Source: Elysia marginata
Lineage: Eukaryota > Mollusca > Gastropoda > Plakobranchidae
DNA length: 22,824 bases
NCBI GenBank assembly: GCA_019649035.1
Contig: BMAT01005850.1
Span: 9,746-32,569, forward strand
Direction: 5' to 3'
Shown here one piece after another: positions 1 through 10,100 of the stretch (positions within the stretch are counted from its first letter, which is position 1; every line of letters starts with the position of its first letter). A model generated the notes under the pieces. That model searched no databases and was not told the origin of the DNA. It saw only the letters and a program-made list of their open reading frames with translations. The translations under genes were made by a program, and so were the position numbers.

Positions 1-284
1 CCTATACCAGAATTACCATATACTGGTACTCAAACCTATACCAGATTTACCATATAATGGTACTAAAACCTATAGCGGAATTACCATATAATGGTACTCA
101 AACTTATACCGGAATTACCATATAATGGTACTCAAACCTATACCAGAATTATCATATACTGGTACTCAAACCTATACCAGAATTACCATATAATGGTACT
201 CAAACCTATACCAGAATTACCATATACTGGTACTCAAATTTATACCGGAATTACAATAATTATAATGGTACTCAAACCTATACT
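1..284. repeat. 34-bp minisatellite, eight units
   Basis: Eight units begin at 1, 35, 69, 103, 137, 171, 205 and 239 (the last is 38 bp through a 4-bp insertion), followed by a partial copy. The unit starts CCTATACCAGAATTACCATA and ends TACTCAAA. Each holds a dyad TACCAT-ATA-ATGGTA, with an A-to-C variant (TACTGG) in four units. The array may extend beyond the window. The small open frame across it is a by-product of the repeat. Confidence 0.95.
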
Positions 285-460
285 GAAAATTTTTGAAGTT
301 TTCTGTTCATGAAATTATTAGGCTTTTTTCTTCAAAGTGGCTATGACATTACATCTTCCTTTTACTTCAATTTGTTGGCTGTGGCTACGCTAGCTTTTAG
401 TTGTATTTTGTTAAACAATGCTACAAAGTACTTAGTAGCAAGATAAAGGGCATTAGTCTT

Positions 461-1065
461 GCGTCCACGGCATTAGAGTGGGAAGTCGAAATGTCCTTTC
501 TAAGAAAGTGCTAATATAAGATCTCTTTTTTTCTTTCTATATATGAAGTCATCAAATGTTTTCATAGCTTTCCATAGAATATTGATGACTTTACGAAATT
601 TTTCGATGTTTCGAAGCTTATAAAACATCTTGTTTAAATCAGCAACGCTTTTGAAGGTGGGAATTGCAACTTCCAACTCATTCATCCTAGATGCAAGACA
701 TTTTGTTCCGTCGAATTGACTTTTTTCCTTCACGACAATATCATTGTTCACTTAAATACATAAATAATCAGCAGCGTATATATTCAACATACTAATAAAT
801 ACGTATCGCGTCCAGTCTGAAGTCGAAATTTCCTTTTGGAGAACATTTTCTTGAAAGGTCTATTTTTATGTTCTTTGAATTTTTTATCTGTTTTCTTTAT
901 TCAAATCAAAAAAAGTTTTGATATCTTTCTGCTTGATATTAAAAAATTTATGAAATTTTCAACCATTGTAAATTTAAAACAATGTAATGCCCACAAAAGC
1001 AACGCATTTAAAGGTGAAAAACTGCGCAATCATTCACCGAGGACGCAAGACGTTTAATTGTATCT
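461..1065. repeat. Two diverged copies of a duplicated segment of about 270 bp
   Basis: Copy A (about 461-745) and copy B (about 808-1065) align in the same orientation. Both start GCGTCCA and then AGTCGAAATKTCCTTT. Later both contain TTTAYGAAATTTT, GCAACGC-TTT-AAGGTG and GAYGCAAGAC. Copy A keeps a minus-strand frame open for 83 codons (751-500). The matching frame of copy B is broken by stops and frameshifts, although its peptide KFHKFFNIKQKDIKTFFD can still be aligned to KFRKVINILWKAMKTFDD in copy A. Confidence 0.6.
500..751 (-). CDS. Hypothetical 83-aa open frame in copy A of the duplicated segment
   Basis: This is an ATG-initiated frame of 83 codons with no recognised domain. The middle (MNELEVAIPTFKSVADLNKM) and the Lys-rich end look helical. 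It lies about 3.2 kb downstream of the large gene on the same strand, and a decayed sister copy lies beside it. It could be an exon of an unrelated gene, a transposon remnant or a chance frame in AT-rich DNA. Survival of the frame in only one copy is the sole hint of function. I cannot assign a role. Confidence 0.2.
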   Translation of the reverse strand: MNNDIVVKEKSQFDGTKCLASRMNELEVAIPTFKSVADLNKMFYKLRNIEKFRKVINILWKAMKTFDDFIYRKKKRDLILALS

Positions 1066-1663
1066 GATCAATGCAGCTATACTGATTCAAAGACATCTTG
1101 CTAATGTAGTATCTTTCCCTCTGTGATTTTTTAAGAAGAGTAACCGTCAAAAATAGTTGCTTATCATGCTACAAAGATGAAGAAAACAAAACAAAAAAAA
1201 CAAACAACATCAAAACCTAATCATTGCATAATTTGACAACAGGTAAGGGAGGACAATCAAACCAGTAAATAAAAAGACCATCATCAAATTAGAAAATAAT
1301 TTTACTTTTTTTTTTTTTAATAACAACTTTGTTTAGATAATAAATCAATAACTTAACACAAAAAAAACAACAAAGAAACATACACTGTCGCAGGTATAAA
1401 GACTCACAAAGGAGTCCAAATCATTCATAATGAATTATGTCAAAAATTGCAACTCTAGTGCATTTATTGTTTGTTGTTGTTTCTTTTTTTTTTTTTTTAA
1501 GGCTTACAGTATTATTTTCTTCCCAATAGACATTTTTAAAAGTAAAAATTTTGTTACAAATAATGGAAGGAAAGTGCCCCATGGGACAACTAATAATAAA
1601 TAATTCAACAAATTATACCTGAAAATTTTAGTGTTACATTGCAAGATATTTTATATATTATAT
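1066..1663. other. AT-rich intergenic DNA, nothing recognised
   Basis: The segment is poly-A/poly-T rich, with no coding frame, RNA gene or clear repeat. Confidence 0.6.
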
Positions 1664-1770
1664 CCAGAGAGAGAGAGAGAAGGAGAGAGAGTGAGAACCA
1701 GAGAGAGAGGGAGAGAGACACACAGACAGACTGAGAGACAGTAAGAGAGACTGAGAAAGAGAGAGAGAGA
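1664..1770. repeat. GA-rich microsatellite
   Basis: Interrupted (GA)n with GAGAGAGAGA blocks, broken by CACACAGACAGACT. The open frame opposite, rich in Ser and Leu, is produced by the repeat. Confidence 0.95.
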
Positions 1771-2400
1771 TACTCAACTGTACAAAGCAAACATTTTGGC
1801 TCTATAACTTTGCTTCAGTAGAATCCACCTCAACTCAACAACATTAACGGAAAGCCTTGCTTAAAAATAAAAGCAAACTCTTTTTGGCAGTAAACGTTTT
1901 CTATTAGTATAAATATATTTTTAAATGGTTAACGTCATCAACTCCAACTTGCTTTATATCAAAGCATTGTTTTTTGTTTTTGTTTTTTTTGAGGGGGTCT
2001 TGAGGTGTTGTTGACTTCATCAGGATTCCACTATGCATGCTGAAAAATTTTTACTGGGATCACAATTGACTTTGAGACATGGAAGAGATTTATCATCTAT
2101 CTACATCTCATAAATTTTTTTTTTGGAAAAAATTAAATGCACAGAACTCATTGAATGAGAATGTTTTCATTATTCTCCATGATTAGAAATAAAAGAAAAA
2201 AAAATAATTAAACCAACAAATAATTATTGTGAAAGACTTGTGAACTTATGTACATACACTGAGAGAAGGAACGAAATGTTGAGATTCTATTTACACAGTT
2301 CGGTTATTGTTTATGAATTTCTCAACAGGACATTCGTAGGAAAGGTGGCTTACTAAAAATCATTCGTTTTTTTTTTAGCATCATATTACATAATATGAGT
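1771..2400. other. AT-rich intergenic DNA, nothing recognised
   Basis: No supported gene; long T runs and no clear repeat. Confidence 0.6.
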
Positions 2401-2404
2401 ACAC

Positions 2405-2665
2405 ATGATATCCTCTTCGGGTGCTGAGGTTGTAGAGTTTCTGTCCCAAGGGTGCACTCAGGAGAACCTAAGTCCCGAGGAGAGGAAATCCAGAATGGCT
2501 GTCTAAAAATAGACGCATTGATGGCCCCTTAGCCAATCGTCTGCTGTAATATCAACGCTGCCTATGTGTGTTATTACGTCATACGTTATCGTCGAAGGGG
2601 CGCAAGGACTAGAATAAAGTCGATAAGACACACAGTACCATCTCAGTTGTGCTGAAATAAAAAAA
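2405..2665 (+). other. GC-richer block, possible decayed LTR or other repeat
   Basis: The block is compositionally distinct from its AT-rich surroundings, with no open frame. It ends with AGAATAAAGTCG and then CTCAGTTGTGCTGAAATAAA, which resembles an LTR polyadenylation region. I found no matching second LTR, so this is only a suggestion. Confidence 0.2.
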
Positions 2666-2720
2666 TTTTAAATGACATATTTTTCTTTTAAAAAAAAAAG
2701 AAAAATGAAATCAAGATTAA

Positions 2721-2946
2721 CCTGTTCGTGACGTATAACGTACGCCGTACGTCCACTTTTTTGTGACAAGATGCCGCCCCCACGTATGCCGTACGTCCTA
2801 AAATCACCGATTTTTAGTGTTAGCCATGACCCACAGGATGTACGTTGTACGTCATTTTATAGAGGGCTCATAAAGACAAGATAGCGCGATGGCTAACCAA
2901 AATAGCCTCCGTCATAGGCATTGACCTACCTTACATCACGAAAGGG
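2721..2946. mobile_element. piggyBac-type MITE, 226 bp, flanked by TTAA
   Basis: TTAA occurs directly outside both ends (2717-2720 and 2947-2950), the piggyBac target duplication. The terminal inverted repeats are CCTGTTCGTGACGTA on the left and CCCTTTCGTGATGTA on the right (reverse complement), matching at 12 of 15. Three internal copies of a GTAYGCCGTACGTC-like motif lie at about 2739, 2783 and 2840. There is no coding capacity, so it must have been moved by a transposase from elsewhere. Confidence 0.75.
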
Positions 2947-3077
2947 TTAAGGAAAAAGAAATCAATTGACTTTTAGTTCTTAACAGTTTCAAAGTCTCAA
3001 AAAAAAATAGAGATTGATTTTTTAAGAGTTTTTTTTAAAGAGAAATCTTTTTTTTTCTCCAATATTTATAGATCTAA

Positions 3078-3455
3078 CAGTCATTAAATGCAAGACAGTC
3101 AAAATATATTATCAGTGATTTGTCCTTATTGTTAAAAATCAAATCGTCAGAGTTGTCAGGTACTAGCGTTAACCAAAATTCAGCTATTTCTGAAGGAGAG
3201 CTGTTTAAACTTTTTGACCGTTATGAAATGTCTATCGTGAGAGAACAGCTTGCCATAGAAATGTCGTTACTTGCGTCAGTATGTGATGTCATCAATCTAC
3301 AAAATTGCAGATATGCTAGTAGACCAATGTGCTACACATGTAACTCAGGAACTAATGATCAGATTGACAAGCCAATTTGTGAGGACTTCGATTATGATAA
3401 AGTGTATTTGCATTATGTGTTAAGTCGATTTCGCCAAAAAAATCAGTTACACTAG
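3078..3455 (+). CDS. Weak open frame, possible exon or relic
   Basis: The plus-strand frame is open from 3078 to a TAG at 3453-3455 (125 codons) but has no ATG until 3228. It is preceded by a T-rich tract and CTAACAG that could serve as a splice acceptor. The product has a Cys-containing stretch (CRYASRPMCYTCNSG) but no domain I recognise. It lies opposite the likely 3' UTR of the large gene. Codon use looks less AT-driven than the surroundings, which is weak support. It could be an exon of a plus-strand gene, a transposon relic or chance. Confidence 0.2.
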   Translation, partial: QSLNARQSKYIISDLSLLLKIKSSELSGTSVNQNSAISEGELFKLFDRYEMSIVREQLAIEMSLLASVCDVINLQNCRYASRPMCYTCNSGTNDQIDKPICEDFDYDKVYLHYVLSRFRQKNQLH

Positions 3456-3968
3456 TACAGGACATCAATGAAGGAATATCTGTTAAAAATGAAAGCTTTA
3501 AACATGAAAACTATGTTTCTTTCTCAAGGACAAGATGCTGGCTGCTGTCCTTAATTTGTCCCCCAGCGTCCATCAAAATGCATGAGTCCAGACAAAATTC
3601 AACTCAAAATTGCTCATACATGAAAATGTGAGTGACATGAAATTCAAGTTAGATTTTTCCATTATGAATGAACTTCAAACTCCCTTTCCCTAAAACCTAT
3701 CATATCTAATTGTAGATTTGCTCGGGACAAACAAAAAGCAGTACCTGCAGAGTAAATCATATGAAAGATACTGCATTTCGTTTGTCCACAGCAGAGATTC
3801 CAGAATAGGATGAAATTTTAAAAAACGCACATACACACAATTATTGCCATGTCATTTGGAAAAAAAAAACTGAAACATTTTCAATGATTTACTTTTAAGC
3901 TGGATTTTAGCTTAGACTCACACAAATCGCAGGGAATATATTTAGCTGGCTGCTCGTCTTCAACAGAC
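3456..3968 (-). other. Probable 3' UTR of the large gene
   Basis: The region directly follows the TGA. I saw no AATAAA or ATTAAA on the minus strand between 3968 and about 2600, only TATAAA variants at about 2869 and 3066, so the transcript end is not placed. Confidence 0.4.
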
Positions 3969-4149
3969 TCAACTTGCCTCCCCCTCGCCAGGCTCCATGC
4001 CGATGAGCTCCTTCATGCTCTTGCAGATCACCATGGCTTGAAAGATGCTCACTCCCAGAACCTTTTTGATGCGCTGGAAGAACATGTCTGCGTCACGCCA
4101 GTACTCGAAAGCCATTCGCTGTAGGCCCCGCCCATCCAGGTTCATCAGG
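3969..4149 (-). CDS. Coding exon 4 (second half of SAM-like domain, stop codon)
   Basis: The acceptor is TTTTGCCTCTTCTCATGCTAG (AG at 4151-4150). The single base C completes the split codon AA+C to Asn4325, and the frame continues LMNLDGRGLQRMAFEYW and ends IGMEPGEGEAS, then TGA at 3971-3969. The NLDGRGL segment matches the DG-x-x-L turn found in the middle of SAM domains. The following FFQRIKKVLGVSIFQ and a final Lys-rich helix fit helices 3 to 5. SAM domains mediate homo- or hetero-oligomerisation and often end chromatin proteins of the Polyhomeotic/L3MBTL type. This one is divergent, so the family call is tentative, but the exon itself is well supported by its splice signals and phase. Confidence 0.83.
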
Positions 4150-7100
4150 CTAGCATGAGAAGAGGCAAAAGAAAGAATACAAAAATTGAACTTTTTTTTA
4201 TTATTTCCTACATGCACTTGCACTTTTCACATTTCCATATGAGCTCAACAATGAGGTCCGTGGTTCGAGTCATGCTTTCAGCAGGTCAACGTTTAATCCT
4301 TAAGAAAGGCTATTTACACACATAATTTTCACCTGCGTTACTCAAGCACTGTACGTGGGTTCCCCGACAGGATATTAGAACTAAATAAACTTCTGAACTC
4401 ACAGAGGAGCAGCAAATACAGCACACCACTCAAGCAAACTGACAGGATCTTAATTTTTCCCTGCCTATAGTAAGGTACTCTATTCACATATTAGTGAGGC
4501 AAAGACACGTGTGTAAATAGCCCTTTTTAATGACTAAACGTCAACCTGCTGAAATGAGAACTCAAAACCATGGACTCAGACCTGCCACCCCTCAAAAGGG
4601 AAAATCAGTTCGACTAAGCTTAAAAAAAATAATCAGTATTCAAGGTTAAAAAAATCTGTATGACCATGTAACGGAACTCACAAACTCTGGCACTTTTCAG
4701 TAAAACTTAGCTCTAACATTTCAATTTTAATGTGGCAATCATAATTTCATTTTAAAAAATACACAACAAAAAATGTATAACATTAACAGTAAAAAAAAAT
4801 ACCATGCTCCATGTAATATTACAGTAGACCTACCATAAAGTATTTTAGTACATGTCTTAAAACAAAAGCTGTAAGTCTGAAATCAGGTCATTCTATACAA
4901 GGAGAATTGTGAAGATTACAAAAGATGAGAAAAAAAAAAACAGGGTTTTATTTCAGTTTGTTGAATACAACGGTGATTGAGTCCGAGGTTGTTAGAAACA
5001 AGGTCCACTGCAACTGATTAAAGTCAATATGTCAAAACTTTCACTCGTCCCTGGTTTATCTCAGTTGCTGTTTGAAGTTTCTCAGAAGAAAAAGTTCAAT
5101 GTTTTCAGTTAAATATCTTAGTTATAAAGGATTGGCTGCTTAAACTCACCCAAGCCAGTTAGCAGAATTGCAAGTTTACATATTGACATTTTGATCATTT
5201 CATATTTGCGGGTTTATCAATGATGAAAAAATAAAATCCAATAACCATTACTATCTACAAAAAAAAAGAAGAAACAAAATGAGATTCTACTTTCGAATTC
5301 ACATTTGTGACATGTAATGATTCATTGCAACACAAGATATTACTACTGAAATCTAAAAACGGCAAGGTCAAAAACTGGACTTAGGAGCATGTTGGTAAAA
5401 AAAAAAAAAGAGAATAATCATACTTTGGACAAATTTTATCAAGCTTGTGATCAATCAACCACGCCGAGACTCTATCTTTATCCATGGCAGCAACGTCCGC
5501 CAGTTTCCGACCAATGGCGCTGTCTGCTGAAGGCATAGCCAACGCCGCGGAGCTGGTGGACAGAGATTTGGTGGATTTGGCTCTATCCCTGTTCTTGTTT
5601 CCAGATTTTTGCTGGGGGCTGAACATGGAGGAGAGAAGCCCAGTCGATGATGACTGAGGCTCGACGAGTGTGGAGGATTCCGATGACGCTGCTGAGCTGG
5701 GCCGTCGGCGTTCAGTGATGCCTGATGTAGGTGGAACGGCCTGGACAGAAAAAAAAAAACAACAAAAAACCCTTGAATCATCAACAGCTATTTTTTTTCT
5801 TTTTTGTTGATGCTTTTGGTTCCTTTACTTTACAAAGTTTGCTTCTGATAAATATACAATATGTCATTTACATATTGTGTTGATATACTATTAATTTTAA
5901 GTCCAGCATGAGAAAAAGTATACCTTACTCTGTAATACTCAAAACATTTTTGAAGCTCATATAGAATGTTAATTCAATTAGGAACACATGCAGAATCTCC
6001 AGACTTCACTTGTTAATATCACATTTAATATCTTTAGTAAAATAAAGACGACAATCACCCAACTTGAATTTATGTGGACAAAAAAAGACAAAATGAAATT
6101 TTCACTATTGACATTTCTATCAATCACCTGTGCATCCATTGGATCCTTGTTTTTATATCGATGTACCCCTGGAGTTAAGCATTTGCTTCCATTTTGATTA
6201 CCTATTTAATATCTTTGCAATGTCTTGCTAGCTAGTGTTACAATGGCATTTCTTCTTTACCTTACTGTTGCTAACTTGTGTTCCTACAGCATTTCAATTT
6301 GAGCATGCGGTACCTATAGAAAAATCCATCACTTTATGTTTATGTTTGACGCGCTGGTCCACTCACCAGGATATACCCCAGAGAACAATCTGAGCTGGCC
6401 AGACTGACTGTATCCACGTCATCCCCAGTAGGAGCGGAACTTTTAGCCCTCGTATTTCTATCCTGGGATAAGTTCTGTGGTAGATTCGGATCTGATGTAG
6501 CTAGTGTCGCCATCTGCTCTGTGGCCACGCTAAAGCCACCTGGGTTATCACTCTGATCCTCAATCTTGGTGCCTGAGCCGCTGATTGAGGGACCTGTAGA
6601 CAGAGATTCCTCTATTATAACATCGTCGTCATCATCCTCGTTGCCTGCATCTACTGGTGCAATATCCACATTTGCTTGGCAGCCAGCTTTACTCGAACTC
6701 GCAACACTTGTTTTCTCTGCTGAATTTCTGCCATCATGAGGACTGTCCAAACATATGATACCCTTCTCAACGCCAGAAGCATCAACAGCAACGACATTGG
6801 CATTATGGATGTCATGTGTAACATCGTCTTCATCATCATCACACAGATTTATAACAGTTGTGCTGTTGGGGTAGACCACAGTCGCCATCTCATGTTTTGC
6901 GATGTCTGCAGATGAGGCGACTTCAGACCTTTGACCTGCATTAGTTGAACCTTCTACGGCGACAGGAGTTGGTTGCTGGTGTGGCTGTTGTCGAATATTC
7001 TCTAGCTGGTTCAGAATCTCAGGCTGACGTGAGCTTTCCTGGAGATTTTCACCGATGTCTGGACTGTCTGGTTTAATATCTGGAACACCCTCTTGGGTCA

Positions 7101-10100
7101 AGGCTGCAGACTCAGTGGTCACTTTCTTACCTTGTGTTCTGATGTTATCATCGTCTTCATCGTCTGAAATGTCAATGGTGTCCTGGCAGTTGAAAGCAAC
7201 ATTGGAGACAACTTTCTCTCGTTGGGCAGCAGCCTGTTCCAATAACTGTATAGAGTTTTGCTCTGCACCCAGAGAGTTTCCAGCCAGATTTGCTGCCTGC
7301 TGCCCAGCGACGCTTGCCTTCACACCAGCTGGACACATGACTGCCGGCACTTCGTTTGGTCGAGTCGGGGCGACGCTGGTTCCAGCTGGCTCATCGTCAT
7401 CGCTGATATCAATGACTTCTTTAGTCAGTCTCGAGGGTACCAATGCCACTCCTCCCTCCTGTTTTACTATTTCATTACTTTGACCCTGACCTGCCTGTAC
7501 GAAATCGATCTGAGGCTCTTGAGCAGTGACAGCAACTGGTATATTTGTCGTGGCGTCGTCCTGACTCAATCCACTCAACCTACTGGTGGAAGACGTAGGG
7601 TGTACTCCTTCACCAGGGAGCTGAGACTCAGTAGGCATCCCAACCTCAACGCCGTTTGCATCTCCTGCCGCTGCTGCAGATAAAGGCTCCTCCTCCTCCT
7701 CCTCCTCCTCTGAGAGGTCAATCAGCTCCCGGCGAAGGTTGACCTCCAGGATTTCTTGCTTCACCTCGGTCACAGATGGCGCTGTCCCTGGGGTCTGATC
7801 TGCCAGCTCTCCATCAACCCCAGGCAGAGAGACAGACACAGTAAACCCAGAACTGACCAGTCCAAGTGACTCATCCAGAACCAAGTTGTCAGGACCAGGA
7901 GGTACGACGCATACGGCATCGGGCTGGGTGGAGCAGTGAGGAACAGGTAAAGGTTCCACCAGCTGGTACAATCTTGGCATGTTGTGTGCTGGGGTTGACG
8001 GATCGGAATGCAGGTCAGTCAAAGAGGCCTGTTGTACGTCCAGCTCCTGAGATGGATTAACATCTGGTTGCCGTAGCAACACGCTGTGGTTCACTTCAGA
8101 AGCTAGCTGAGATATGGTGTAAAACACAGGAGAAGGTGACGTCTCTATGGCTGGAGCTACTATAGTGGCACTGGACAATGAGACGTGTGTGTCACTGCTT
8201 GGACAGCTCAAGCGTGAAACACCATGTAATGGGTTCGTCATATCTCTGATGATAGCCGTTGGTAGGATACTGGCCACTGTTGTACTATTTTTACTACTTA
8301 CACTGCTTACAGAACCAATCCCACCATCCTTTGCTGGGCTATACTCAGCGCTAGATGTTTGAGGGACGGGAACTGCAGCAATGACAACTTGGCAATGAGG
8401 TGTTGCAGCCCTGGCTAAAGACTCAACTGCGCCGCTGGAGGTGAGAGAGTCAACATCAGTTTTCATCACTAATGGTTTGTCTGTAACATTGGGAGATGAT
8501 TTAGACAGGCTGTGGGACCGCACTACAACGTCGCTCTCCGAGTCCTTTGTGGGTGTTTTAGTAGTGACAGCCGTTACTGACTCTATGGCAGAAGAGTCCA
8601 CCTCAGTCTTCACCAAACCTGTGTCTGCTGCTGAACTTGATGTAACTGCTGTCGAGAGAACCACCTGGTACTGAGAAACTGGAGCAGATTCTGGTCCTGA
8701 AGCGCACATTGTTGAAGACGTCGAATGCTTGACAACAGGCGGGGGGTCGATTTCAACCTTCACTGATGTCTTGTCCATGAGGCTAGGTGATCCAATTGCT
8801 GTTTTTGAGGCAACTACTTGATATTGTGGCGCAGTTGTAGCAGTTGTAGTTACTGGACTAGATACTGTTGCAGAGATTGTAGTAGTGGCAGAAGCAGGTA
8901 TGGGCAGTTCAGCTTTTACAGCACTTACTGCCACATTACCAGTGCTCGCATCAGCTGTCTGGGACGCAACCATTTGATTTTGAGACACAGGTAGAGACCT
9001 AGTTTCTGAACTGGACATAGATGTAGTACTTGTAGTTGGGATAACAGTAGGAGTGGGAATTTCCGATTTCACTGACACCGTGTCTACCAGACTAGACTCT
9101 GGGTTTGCAGTTGCAGTTGACACCACTACCTGGTAATGAGTACCAGGAACATTCCCCTGCAAAGCTGAGTTACCTTCCCTTGCATGGGAAGCTGAGCTTG
9201 TGCCACTCTGAGCAGTACCGCATGTGGCCACATTTGAGGCTGTTATTGTTGATAAAGCCAAAGAATCAACATCCTTCGTGATAGACACATTTTCTGAGCT
9301 CCCCATACTGCTTGCCGCAACGACCTCGTCACCAGCTGCAGCTGTTGTCGTTGAAAGGGTAGTGGGAGCCACTGGAGGCGGAGCCTCGTCAATGGATTTC
9401 TTAATAGGTGACGTTCCTGCAGGCGGTGCCACCACCACACAGTAGCTGGTGAACAGAGAGGATTGTGGGGCGGCAACAACCGTGCCAGCGCTAGTTGAAG
9501 ACTGTTCAGGTTCAGATTTGATGGCTGTTGCTGCAACCGAAGAGCTTGGTAGACTAGAGGCTACAACTTGATACTGGGTGACTGGGGGCAATACCGATGC
9601 AGTAGTTGGTGAGGTGACTTGTTTCCCGTCTGCATTGGACTTTTTTATTGCAGCCGCCCTGGCTCTTTGTTCTTCAATAGCAGCATCAGAAGGAGTGCAT
9701 GGGGTGGTATTTGCACTTACACACTCTGTATCATCATTTCTTGCTGTCGTATCATTAGTGACAGAATCTAACTTGATTGCCGAAGCTGGCGAGCCGATGA
9801 TAGATATGCCAAGTGCTCTAGCTATGTTGATTGTCTCTGAACCAATTTGTTCATCCACAGTAGCTGGAAGCCCTGGAGGCGACAGATTGTCTCTAGCATT
9901 TGAAGGTGTGACAGTAGATGCTGTACTGTTCACATTAGTCTGTCTGAAAACAGACGGCTGGGTCTGTGAAGATTCAAATGCTGTCTTGACTTGGCCTGCC
10001 TGGACAGAAAAACTATTTTGTTGATCTGAAGGAACTTTGAAATTGCCTGAAGGTTCAGGTAAGCTTGTAACAACGTTATTTTGCTCTTGCGACAAAGCAT

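Larger units (their letters stand above)
4000..5485 (-). other. C-terminal SAM-like domain, split by intron 3
   Basis: Across the exon 3/4 junction the protein reads V-S-A-W-L-I-D-H-K-L-D-K-I-C-P / N-L-M-N-L-D-G-R-G-L and then a helical FFQRIKKVLG segment (residues about 4305-4375). The length (about 70), the V-x-x-W-L start, the LDG turn and the LG before the last helix fit a sterile alpha motif. A different five-helix fold, such as a death-fold relative, remains possible. It is the only segment of the protein that looks globular apart from the coiled coil. Confidence 0.55.

Noticed and set aside
1..284. CRISPR-like array
   Set aside because: The units are contiguous with no unique spacers, in a eukaryotic context; it is a minisatellite.
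5455..5784. 109-codon minus-strand frame beginning MMIQGFFVVFFF
   Set aside because: It is in a different frame from the one that joins exons 2 and 4 across consensus splice sites, and its start lies in the intron T tract.
6651..6842. Met-rich minus-strand frame of 63 codons
   Set aside because: It is an out-of-frame reading of the GAT/GAC-rich SIM region.
7055..7683. Two plus-strand frames of about 140 codons
   Set aside because: Both are antisense to exon 2 and overlap each other in different frames.
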